This document shows positions 1-7,444 of a stretch of 8,435 nucleotides of DNA, in pieces. This DNA comes from an uncultured Paracoccaceae bacterium (GTDB lineage: Bacteria > Pseudomonadota > Alphaproteobacteria > Rhodobacterales > Rhodobacteraceae). Each line of letters begins with the position of its first letter. Position 1 is the stretch's first letter. A model generated the notes under the pieces. That model was not told the origin of the DNA and did no database searches. It was given only the letters and a program-made list of their open reading frames with translations. A program made the translations under genes and the position numbers. The stretch covers positions 1-8,435 of the forward strand of contig CALCPC010000529.1 of the NCBI GenBank assembly GCA_937900975.1, in the 5' to 3' direction.

Positions 1-1
1 C

Positions 2-385
2 CTCCCCCTCGCACCCTCCGGCTCGATCCCCTGGCTCGGGGGCACCGAAATATCGGTCATCTCCGGCGTGCAAATCCTCTGGGACACCGATTTGATGCTG
101 GCGCTTTTGGTGGCGTTTTTCGCGATGGTCATCCCGATCCTAAAAACGCTCGCCATCTCGGCGGTTCATTTCAACCTCCTCAAACCCCGGGCGCTGCCCC
201 TGGTCGAAGCGCTGGGAAAGCTTGCGATGGCCGATGTGTTCCTGATCGCGATCTACATCATGGTGATCCAGGGCGTCGGCATCGGGCGGGTTTCGCCGGC
301 TTGGGGGCTTTACGTCTTCACTGCTTGCGTCCTCGCGTCTCTGGCCATCGCCCAGATCACGCGCCACCGGATCGCGGGGGGCTAG
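2..385 (+). CDS. PqiA-family (paraquat-inducible protein A) integral membrane protein, 3' end only
   Basis: This is the C-terminal 127 codons of a gene that begins before the window; the frame is open from base 2 to the TAG at 383-385. The visible part has a hydrophobic helix around the stretch LALLVAFFAMVIPILK, a loop, then KLAMADVFLIAIYIMVIQG, and a last helix near VFTACVLASLAIAQI. A helix ending in a proline-lysine motif followed by a K-x-x-M-x-D-V-F motif is typical of PqiA-like domains, which are inner-membrane partners of MCE-type lipid transport or envelope stress proteins. Single-domain PqiA-like proteins next to radA are, as I recall, common in Rhodobacterales. A GTG at 68 could be read as a start, but homology-like sequence (I-S-V-I-S-G) lies upstream of it, so I treat the gene as 5' truncated by the window edge. 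radA starts 6 bases after its stop, so they are probably cotranscribed. The substrate is unknown. Confidence 0.75.
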   Translation, partial: LPLAPSGSIPWLGGTEISVISGVQILWDTDLMLALLVAFFAMVIPILKTLAISAVHFNLLKPRALPLVEALGKLAMADVFLIAIYIMVIQGVGIGRVSPAWGLYVFTACVLASLAIAQITRHRIAGG

Positions 386-391
386 GGCGGC

Positions 392-1759
<1,368 letters not shown>

Positions 1760-1766
1760 GACGTGC

Positions 1767-1772
1767 GGGAGG
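1767..1772 (+). promoter_or_regulatory. Ribosome binding site of cvpA
   Basis: GGGAGG lies 6 bases before the ATG at 1779, in the short gap after the radA stop. It fixes the cvpA start over the alternative upstream frame that begins at 1763. Confidence 0.7.
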
Positions 1773-1778
1773 CAAGGC

Positions 1779-2381
1779 ATGGAAGGTTTCACAATCATCG
1801 ACGCTGGCGCGCTTTTCGTGCTCATCGTCTCAGCGCTCCTGGCCTACTCCCGAGGGTTTGTACGGGAGGTTTTGTCGATCCTCGGCTGGGTGGTGGCGGC
1901 GGTTGCGGCCTTTATCTTTGCCCCCGACATCGTCCCTTTTGTCTACGAGATCCCCTATCTTGGCGAGATCATCGGCACGTCTTGTGAGTTTGCGACCATT
2001 GCCGGGGCCGGTATCGTTTTCATCCTGGCCCTTCTTGTCGTCTCGATCTTCACGCCGCTGATCTCGGGCGCGATCCAAAACTCGGCCATCGGCCCCCTGG
2101 ATCAGGGGCTTGGCTTTTTGTTCGGTCTGGCCCGGGGCGCGCTTTTGATCATTCTGGCGCTGATCGTCTATGACCAGTTCCTTGCCGCAGGCTCTGGCAT
2201 CTCACTGATCGAAGACAGCAAAACGAAAGAAGTCCTCGCACAGGCCCAAATCAGCCTGGCCGAGCAGCTTCCCGAGAATGCGCAAGCCTGGTTTATCGAC
2301 CGGTATGCGCAATTAACAGGCGACTGCAACGCGCCGGCCGATCCGCCCGAGATTACGACGCCCGAGACGACGTCGAACTGA
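1779..2381 (+). CDS. cvpA: CvpA family inner-membrane protein (colicin V production protein homologue)
   Basis: This 200-residue protein has about four hydrophobic helices (roughly residues 8-22, 33-48, 72-92 and 118-135). It carries the two CvpA hallmarks: Y-S-R-G-F-V-R-E (23-30) after helix 1, and GPLDQGLGFLFGLARG (105-120) before the last helix. The tail (about 140-200) is hydrophilic and ends in a low-complexity segment rich in P, T and E, probably disordered. CvpA was named from colicin V export in Escherichia coli and is linked to envelope homeostasis; its molecular activity is not settled. A strong GGGAGG site supports the ATG at 1779. Its position directly before purF repeats the classical cvpA-purF pairing, and here it is also only 19 bases after radA. 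The family call is firm, the function is not. Confidence 0.93.
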   Translation: MEGFTIIDAGALFVLIVSALLAYSRGFVREVLSILGWVVAAVAAFIFAPDIVPFVYEIPYLGEIIGTSCEFATIAGAGIVFILALLVVSIFTPLISGAIQNSAIGPLDQGLGFLFGLARGALLIILALIVYDQFLAAGSGISLIEDSKTKEVLAQAQISLAEQLPENAQAWFIDRYAQLTGDCNAPADPPEITTPETTSN

Positions 2382-2437
2382 GCGCTGGCCGTGACACTGC
2401 GCCCGTCGGCGGTTATCATCCCGGGGGGAGAGCATCG
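2382..2437 (+). other. Gap between cvpA and purF, no recognisable promoter or terminator
   Basis: This is the longest non-coding stretch in the + strand block, 56 bases. It ends with a G-rich tract, GGGGGGAG (2423-2430), whose GGAG sits 7 bases before the purF ATG and is its ribosome binding site. I see no stem-loop followed by a T run, no clear -35/-10 pair and no palindrome that would suggest a PurR-type operator. purF is therefore probably read from upstream. Confidence 0.55.
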
Positions 2438-3907
2438 ATGACGCAGACGCCGACTTACAAAAGCCATCCCTTCGACGACGACAAACTGCGCGAGGAATGC
2501 GGCATTTTCGGCATCACCGGTGTTGCCGATGCCGCGAATTTCGTGGCGCTCGGGCTGCACGCGCTCCAGCACCGCGGGCAGGAAGCGGGCGGCATTGTCG
2601 CCTATGACCCCGAGGTCGGATTTCAATCCGCGCGCCGCTTTGGCTATGTCCGCGACAACTTTACCAAGGCCAGCCTGATGGAGACGCTGCCCGGCCAGCT
2701 TTCCATCGGCCATGTCCGGTATTCCACCGCCGGCTCCAAAGGTCAGACGGCGATCCGCGATGTCCAACCCTTGTTTGCTGAATTCGCGATGGGCGGGTGC
2801 GCCATCGCCCATAACGGCAACCTGACCAACGCGGACCAGCTTAAGCAGGAGTTGATTGGCCGCGGCTCGATCTTCCAATCCTCCTCGGATACGGAATGTA
2901 TCATCCATTTGATGGCGCGCTCGATCCAATCCAACATCCCCGAGCGGATCAAGGATGCGCTGCGGCGTGTCGAAGGCGCGTTCAGCATCATCGCCATGAC
3001 GCGGTCAAAGCTGATCGGCGTCCGCGATCCGCGGGGCGTGCGGCCGCTGATGCTGGGCAGGAGCGGGGCGGGCCATGTCCTGGCGTCCGAGACCTGCGCG
3101 CTCGACATCATCGGCGCGGAATTCCTGCGCGAGATTGAGCCGGGCGAAATGGTGATCATCACCGCCGATGGGATCGAGAGCTTTTTTCCCTTTGAGCGCA
3201 CGCAATCGCGGTTCTGCGTCTTCGAACACGTCTATTTCTCGCGCCCCGACAGCATTGTCGGCGGCCGCTCGGTCTATGAGACGCGGCGCCAGATCGGGAT
3301 TGAGCTGGCCAAGGAGGCGCCGGTGGAGGCCGATCTGGTCAGCCCGGTGCCCGATGGCGGGATCCCCGCGGCGATCGGTTTCGCCCAGGCCTCGGGCATT
3401 CCTTATGCGATGGGGATCAACCGCAATCAGTATGTCGGGCGCACGTTCATCGAACCCACCGACCATATCCGCAATATGGGCGTGCGGCTAAAGCTGAACA
3501 TCAACCGTGCGTTGGTCAAAGGCAAACGGGTGGTTCTGGTCGACGACAGCGTCGTGCGCGGCACAACCTCGGTCAAGATCCGCGAGATGCTGCGCGATGC
3601 GGGCGCGCGGGAGGTGCATTTTCGCATCGCCAGCCCGCCCACCCAATGGCCCTGTTTCTACGGTGTCGACACCCCCGATCGGGAGGAGCTTTTGGCCGCC
3701 ACGATGAGCCCGGCAGAGATGCGGCTTCATCTTGGCGTCGACAGCCTGCATTTCGTCTCACTCGACGGGCTTTACCGGGCTTGCGGGCATCAGACCGGAC
3801 GCAACGTGCTGGATCCGCAATATTGCGATGCCTGTTTCTCGGGGGAATACCCGGTCCGCCCCGCGGACATGATTGAGAAGGGTTTTCAGATGAAAAAGTC
3901 TGCATGA
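2438..3907 (+). CDS. purF: Amidophosphoribosyltransferase (glutamine PRPP amidotransferase)
   Basis: PurF makes 5-phosphoribosylamine from PRPP and glutamine, the first committed step of de novo purine synthesis, in the cytoplasm. The 489-residue protein has an N-terminal Ntn-type glutaminase domain and a C-terminal phosphoribosyltransferase domain. The nucleophile is C21 in EECGIFGI; the 20 residues before it would be a propeptide removed by self-cleavage, as in the Bacillus subtilis type. Glutaminase motifs are HRGQEAGG (45-52), GHVRYST (91-97) and HNGNL (125-129). The PRPP loop is VVLVDDSVVRGTTS (365-378). C260, C406, C463 and C466 match the four cysteines that bind the 4Fe-4S cluster in the Bacillus-type enzyme, so this should be an oxygen-sensitive Fe-S PurF, unlike the cluster-free E. 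coli enzyme. The stop overlaps the start of the next gene (ATGA at 3904-3907). Confidence 0.98.
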   Translation: MTQTPTYKSHPFDDDKLREECGIFGITGVADAANFVALGLHALQHRGQEAGGIVAYDPEVGFQSARRFGYVRDNFTKASLMETLPGQLSIGHVRYSTAGSKGQTAIRDVQPLFAEFAMGGCAIAHNGNLTNADQLKQELIGRGSIFQSSSDTECIIHLMARSIQSNIPERIKDALRRVEGAFSIIAMTRSKLIGVRDPRGVRPLMLGRSGAGHVLASETCALDIIGAEFLREIEPGEMVIITADGIESFFPFERTQSRFCVFEHVYFSRPDSIVGGRSVYETRRQIGIELAKEAPVEADLVSPVPDGGIPAAIGFAQASGIPYAMGINRNQYVGRTFIEPTDHIRNMGVRLKLNINRALVKGKRVVLVDDSVVRGTTSVKIREMLRDAGAREVHFRIASPPTQWPCFYGVDTPDREELLAATMSPAEMRLHLGVDSLHFVSLDGLYRACGHQTGRNVLDPQYCDACFSGEYPVRPADMIEKGFQMKKSA

Positions 3908-4440
3908 CCGTCTTTTTCACCGCCGACACCCATTTCGGCCATGCCCGGATCATTGACTTTATGGCCCGCCCGTTTCGCGATTTGGAGGATATGGATCGGT
4001 CGCTGATTGACCGCTGGAACGCGCGGGTGGCGCCCGATGACACGGTCTATCACCTGGGCGATTTTGCCTGGGGCAGCGCCCGCGCCGCGGCGGCGGTGCT
4101 GGCCGCGCTGAACGGGCGCAAAACGCTGATCGCCGGGAACCACGACCACAGCCGCACCCGCGCACTGGACGGGTGGGAGCAGGTGACCCAGATCTTGGAG
4201 GTCGAGCATGGGGGTGTCCGACTTGCGCTCTGCCATTATCCGATGCTGGAATGGCCGGGGGCTTGGAAAGGGGTCTTGCATCTTTTCGGCCATGTCCATG
4301 GGCGCATCCCCGCGCTCGACCGGCGCTGCGATGTGGGCGTGGATGTCTGGGATTTCGCGCCCGTGACGTTGCCCGAGATCCAGGCGCGGCTGGCCAGCGC
4401 GCCGGCTTACACGCCAACCGATGCGCACGCGGCGGCATGA
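3904..4440 (+). CDS. Small calcineurin-like metallophosphoesterase
   Basis: This 178-residue single-domain protein carries the full set of metallophosphoesterase metal-binding motifs: D8-x-H10 (in ADTHFGH), G52-D53 (HLGDF), G78-N79-H80-D81, H111 (CHYP) and G129-H-V-H-G133. These are expected to bind a dinuclear metal centre that hydrolyses phosphoester bonds. The opening FFTADTHFGHARII and the WNARVAPDDTVYHLGDF block resemble the COG4186 type of predicted phosphoesterases, whose substrates are mostly unknown. There is no signal peptide or membrane segment, so it is probably cytoplasmic. Its ATG is embedded in the purF stop (ATGA) with no good ribosome binding site of its own, and its stop overlaps the next start in the same way, so its translation probably depends on purF. 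A role on a nucleotide or phosphoribosyl compound is only a guess from position. Confidence 0.9.
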   Translation: MTVFFTADTHFGHARIIDFMARPFRDLEDMDRSLIDRWNARVAPDDTVYHLGDFAWGSARAAAAVLAALNGRKTLIAGNHDHSRTRALDGWEQVTQILEVEHGGVRLALCHYPMLEWPGAWKGVLHLFGHVHGRIPALDRRCDVGVDVWDFAPVTLPEIQARLASAPAYTPTDAHAAA

Positions 4441-5093
4441 GCGAGCGTCTGGCCCTTGTCACCGGTGCCTCCCGCGGGTTTGGCTATGCCGCGGGGGTGG
4501 CATTGGGCGCTGCGGGGTATCACGTGGTGGCCGTTGGGCGCACTGCCGGCGGGCTTGAGGAAATGGCCGATGCCGTGACCGCTGCGGGGGGCGCAACGAC
4601 GCTGGTGCCGCTGGATCTGACCGATGAGGGCGGGGTGCAACGGATGTGCCTTGCGCTGCATCAGCGCTGGGGACGCCTGGACCTTTGGCTTCACGCCGCG
4701 ATCCACGCAGCACCGCTGTCGCCGGCCGCCCACATCTCGGCCAAGGATTTCGACCGTGCGGTGGAGGTCAATGTCCGCACCGCGCAAAGGCTGATTTTCG
4801 CGGTCTCCCCGCTTTTGCGCGTCACACCCGGCGCCCGCGCAGTCTATCTGACCGATGCGCGGGCGGGGGCGAAGTTCTTTGGCACCTATGGCGCCACGAA
4901 GGGCGCCCAGACCGCGCTTTTCGACAGTTGGGCGGCCGAAACGGCGGCAACCGGGCCAACCGTCACCGGCTTTGAACCAAGGCCGATGCCGACCGCGCTC
5001 CGCGCCCGGTTCTACCCTGGCGAAGACCCCGCGACGCTGAGCCCCCCGGCGGTGGAGGCCGAACGCCTGATCGCCGAGCTTAATTGCCGCTAA
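4437..5093 (+). CDS. Short-chain dehydrogenase/reductase (SDR) family protein with atypical active site
   Basis: This 218-residue protein begins with a Rossmann strand and the SDR cofactor motif TGASRGFG (9-16). An arginine (R35) after the second strand suggests NADP(H), and D60 sits at the usual adenine-contacting position. N112 (VEVNV) and the pair Y151/K155 (YGATK) of the active site are present. The usual catalytic serine is not: the strand reads VYLTDARAG (136-144), with T139/D140 nearest the expected place. The common NNAG motif is replaced by LHAA (85-88). It resembles YciK-like SDR proteins, whose substrates are not well defined. I chose the ATG at 4437, which overlaps the phosphoesterase stop (ATGA) and puts the glycine motif near residue 10; the open frame extends upstream to 4173, but that part is antisense-like shadow of the phosphoesterase. 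The 3' end overlaps the TRAP permease gene on the other strand by 14 bases. Confidence 0.88.
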   Translation: MSERLALVTGASRGFGYAAGVALGAAGYHVVAVGRTAGGLEEMADAVTAAGGATTLVPLDLTDEGGVQRMCLALHQRWGRLDLWLHAAIHAAPLSPAAHISAKDFDRAVEVNVRTAQRLIFAVSPLLRVTPGARAVYLTDARAGAKFFGTYGATKGAQTALFDSWAAETAATGPTVTGFEPRPMPTALRARFYPGEDPATLSPPAVEAERLIAELNCR

Positions 5094-6357
5094 GAAGCGA
5101 CGGCACGACCGTTACCACGCCCGGCACCAGCCAAAGCAGCAACAGCCCCAGCACCTGGATCCCCACGAAGGGCGCAACACCCCGGTAGATGTGCATCGTG
5201 TTGACACTCGCCGGCGCGACCCCCCGCAGATAAAACAGCGCAAACCCAAAGGGCGGGGTCAGAAAACTGGTCTGCAGGTTCACCGCGATCATGATCGTCA
5301 CCCATTTGGGATCCATCGTGCCGCCATAGATGACCGGCCCAACAATGGGCACGACGATGTAGATGATCTCAAGGAAATCCAGCACAAAACCGAGGATAAA
5401 GAGCACCAGCATCACGATCAGGAACACGGCCCATTCCCGCTCAAACGAGCGGAGAAGCTCCTGGATATAATGCTCACCACCGAATGAGCTCACGCCAAGG
5501 TTCAGCGTCTGGCAGCCGATCAGGATGGCAAAAACCATCGCCGTGACCTTCGCCGTCTCGCGCACAACCGGCGACAGGACGCGGCCCGCGAACAGCACGG
5601 CGCAGGCGTAAACGATCCCCCCCATCGCAACGGTGTAAGCGGCCATCGCGACGGCATAGGCCACCCAGTTTTCGAACGCCACATCCTCTAGCCCGACGCG
5701 AAGATCGAAGTTCACGCCGAAAAGCAGCATGATAACGATGGCAAAGGCCGACATCAGCACGCCTTGGCCGGATTTCCCGCTCTCCTGCTGTTTGCGATAG
5801 GCGGCCAGCAGGATCGCTCCGGCGGCCCCCAGGGCCGCGGCAGGCGTTGGGTTCGTAATCCCCCCGAGGATCGAGCCAAGGACCGCAACGATCAGCACAA
5901 GCGGCGGAAAGACGACGCGCACGACTTCATTTTGGGCCAGAAGGCCGGCACTGTGGCGCAGGCCGTAGAAGATCATCGCAAAGGGCAACGCGTGGATCAA
6001 AAAACGCGCGCCGGGCGAGGTTAGGGGCCCGATCAAAAGCGCATCGACGAGAAGCGCGAGCAGCGCGCCGCCGGCGCCGATGGCCAGCGGTCTCCGGTCG
6101 GCCAGGGCATCGACGCCACAGGCCATTGCCAGGATAATCCCAAGAACCGCAAGAAGCGTGACCAGGCCCGCAGAGATCGGTGCGACCCCAGCCAGCGCGG
6201 CCGCCTGCGCCGCGGCCAGATCTTCGGCGCTGAGTGTCCGATCCTCCTGGCTTTGGGTGCCGCCGGCGGCGTCAATCTCGGCCTGAACGGCGACCGAGCG
6301 GTCCCATTTTTCCTGGCCATGAAGCTCTATCATGGATTGCTGGCAGCGCTCGGACAC
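5080..6357 (-). pseudogene. TRAP transporter large permease (DctM family), C-terminal part downstream of an in-frame amber
   Basis: These 425 codons are the C-terminal part of a DctM-type large permease, in the same frame as the 341-codon part at 6418-7443. The family core is clear: VVFPPLVLIVAVLGSILGG then ITNPTPAAALGAAGA (about 148-181), FVLDFLEIIYIVVPIVGPVI (324-343), and VNLQTSFLTPPFGFALFYLRG (359-379), matching the second DctM repeat. About 145 residues before that core form an acidic, alanine-rich stretch and three hydrophobic helices that normal-length DctM proteins lack. The first possible start is the GTG at 6357-6355, but no ribosome binding site precedes it, nor the ATG at 6333. 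Independent translation is therefore doubtful, and I call it the tail of an interrupted gene. The 20 codons between the amber and the GTG remain family-like, so I infer one ancestral frame 7443-5080. If full length, it would move a solute with sodium or protons together with DctQ and DctP. Confidence 0.85.
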
Positions 6358-6417
6358 ATTGGTGCGCAGCTCTGCCCGCTGACCGACATCGGCAACGCTG
6401 TTGACGTAGTAGTAGTG

Positions 6418-6420
6418 CTA
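6418..6420 (-). other. In-frame TAG (amber) codon interrupting the TRAP large permease
   Basis: On the - strand the codons run GTG TAG CAC TAC TAC TAC GTC AAC. This is the only stop in the frame between 7443 and the terminal TAA at 5082-5080. Translation past it gives a segment ending in A-E-L-R-T-N-V-S-E-R-C, which from memory matches the conserved linker of long-form rhodobacterial DctM proteins. One base change from a sense codon (for example TCG, CAG or TAC) would explain it, with no insertion or deletion needed. The bases after the stop do not match the CAR-YYA context of known leaky ambers. Confidence 0.9.
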
Positions 6421-7443
6421 CACCGAGATCCCAACAAAGGACATCAGCACGGCGCCAAAAACGATCGCCGTCGGCGCGATCACGAACCACCGCATCCCCT
6501 GCCCCGGCTCTCGATACGTCGCGGCGGTGTCGACAGCGGCGATTGGCGGCGCCTTGTCGGGGCGGAACAGCGCAAACCCGAAGGCATACGCGGCATAAAG
6601 GCCCGAAAGCATCAGGCCCGGCAGCAACGCCGCCTGAAAAAGCGTGCCAACCGACAGAACCGCGGGCTCCCCAATATAGGTCAGCGCATCGGTGCACCCG
6701 GCCAAAAGCGCGCGGTTGTCCTGCGCGGCCGAATAAAGCTCCCCCGCCAGCGTCCCCAGCAGCACAATGACAATGGAGGGCGGGATAATCTGGCCCAGCG
6801 TGCCAGAGGCGGCGATCACACCGGTCGCAAGCTCTGGCGAGTAGCCGTTGCGCAGCATCGTCGGCAGCGCAAGCAGCCCCATCGTCACGACCGTCGCGCC
6901 CACGCTCCCAGTGGAGGCCGCCAGAAACGCGCCGCCCACGACGATAGAGCCGGCCCGCCCGCCGGGACGCGGGCCAAAAACCCGCGCCATTGTGGTCAAA
7001 AGATCGTTGGCGATTTTCGACCGCTCCAGCGTGATGCCCATCAGGACGAACATCGCCACGGCCAGCAATGTCTCGATGGACTGGCCGGCCAGCACCTTTT
7101 CGTTCATCCGGTTGACGATGAAGCTGAGGTTGCGGGTGATCGCCTGCTCCCACCCGCCGGGGAAAAGCGGCTCCATCGCTCTGGGCAGGTCGGGATAACT
7201 AAAACGGCTGATCGCCTCGCGGGCGACACCGCTGTCGAGAAGCGCGCGATACTCCGCCGTGCTTTGGTCCACAACCTGGTGCATCAGGATGCCGCCGGTG
7301 TCGAGAAGCGCGATGATCCCAAACGAGATTAGCGCCGCGCCCGAAATCGCGAAGGCGACCGGAAAGCCCGACAGAATGCCGGAGAAAAGGCAAGCAAAAA
7401 CAATGATGAGGGCGACCTTGACCCCATCGAGACCGAACAGCAT
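6418..7443 (-). CDS. TRAP transporter large permease (DctM family), N-terminal part ending at an internal amber
   Basis: This 341-residue reading frame is the first part of a DctM large permease, an inner-membrane protein that forms the transport channel of TRAP systems. Helix 1 and 2 sequence (VALIIVFACLFSGILSGFPV, 10-29, then GAALISFGIIALL) is followed by an unusual hydrophilic loop (about 48-108). The family core then resumes: QSIETLLAVAMFVLMGITLE (121-140), GGAFLAASTGSVGATVVTMG (170-189), RNGYSPELATGVIAASGTLGQIIPPS (198-223) and TLFQAALLPGLMLSGL (267-282). The TGS and IIPPS motifs are highly typical of DctM. The ATG lies one base after the dctQ stop and has a strong GAGGGAGG site. The protein stops at the TAG 6418-6420, before the second family repeat, so alone it lacks half of the expected transporter. 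Sequence features of both halves resemble the COG4664 group, though I could not test this. Confidence 0.88.
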   Translation of the reverse strand: MLFGLDGVKVALIIVFACLFSGILSGFPVAFAISGAALISFGIIALLDTGGILMHQVVDQSTAEYRALLDSGVAREAISRFSYPDLPRAMEPLFPGGWEQAITRNLSFIVNRMNEKVLAGQSIETLLAVAMFVLMGITLERSKIANDLLTTMARVFGPRPGGRAGSIVVGGAFLAASTGSVGATVVTMGLLALPTMLRNGYSPELATGVIAASGTLGQIIPPSIVIVLLGTLAGELYSAAQDNRALLAGCTDALTYIGEPAVLSVGTLFQAALLPGLMLSGLYAAYAFGFALFRPDKAPPIAAVDTAATYREPGQGMRWFVIAPTAIVFGAVLMSFVGISV

Positions 7444-7444
7444 A

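Noticed and set aside
1763..1987. Short frame on the + strand overlapping the cvpA start.
   Set aside because: It overlaps cvpA out of frame, is Arg/Gly rich, and the GGGAGG site is placed for 1779, not 1763.
2382..2437. Purine riboswitch or PurR operator before purF.
   Set aside because: The 56-base gap is too short for a purine riboswitch and shows no palindromic operator-like sequence.
4173..4436. Upstream extension of the SDR frame into the phosphoesterase gene.
   Set aside because: The translation is shadow-like, and the ATG at 4437 gives the normal SDR N terminus and an ATGA overlap.
6418..6420. Programmed recoding (pyrrolysine insertion or viral-type amber readthrough).
   Set aside because: The following bases CAC TAC do not match the CAR-YYA leaky context, pyrrolysine use is not expected in this group, and no downstream structure was evident. 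Mutation or error is simpler.
6253..7332. A 359-codon open frame on the + strand opposite dctM.
   Set aside because: Composition rich in Arg, Gln, His and Asp, no domain, mirrored on a clear permease gene; a shadow frame.
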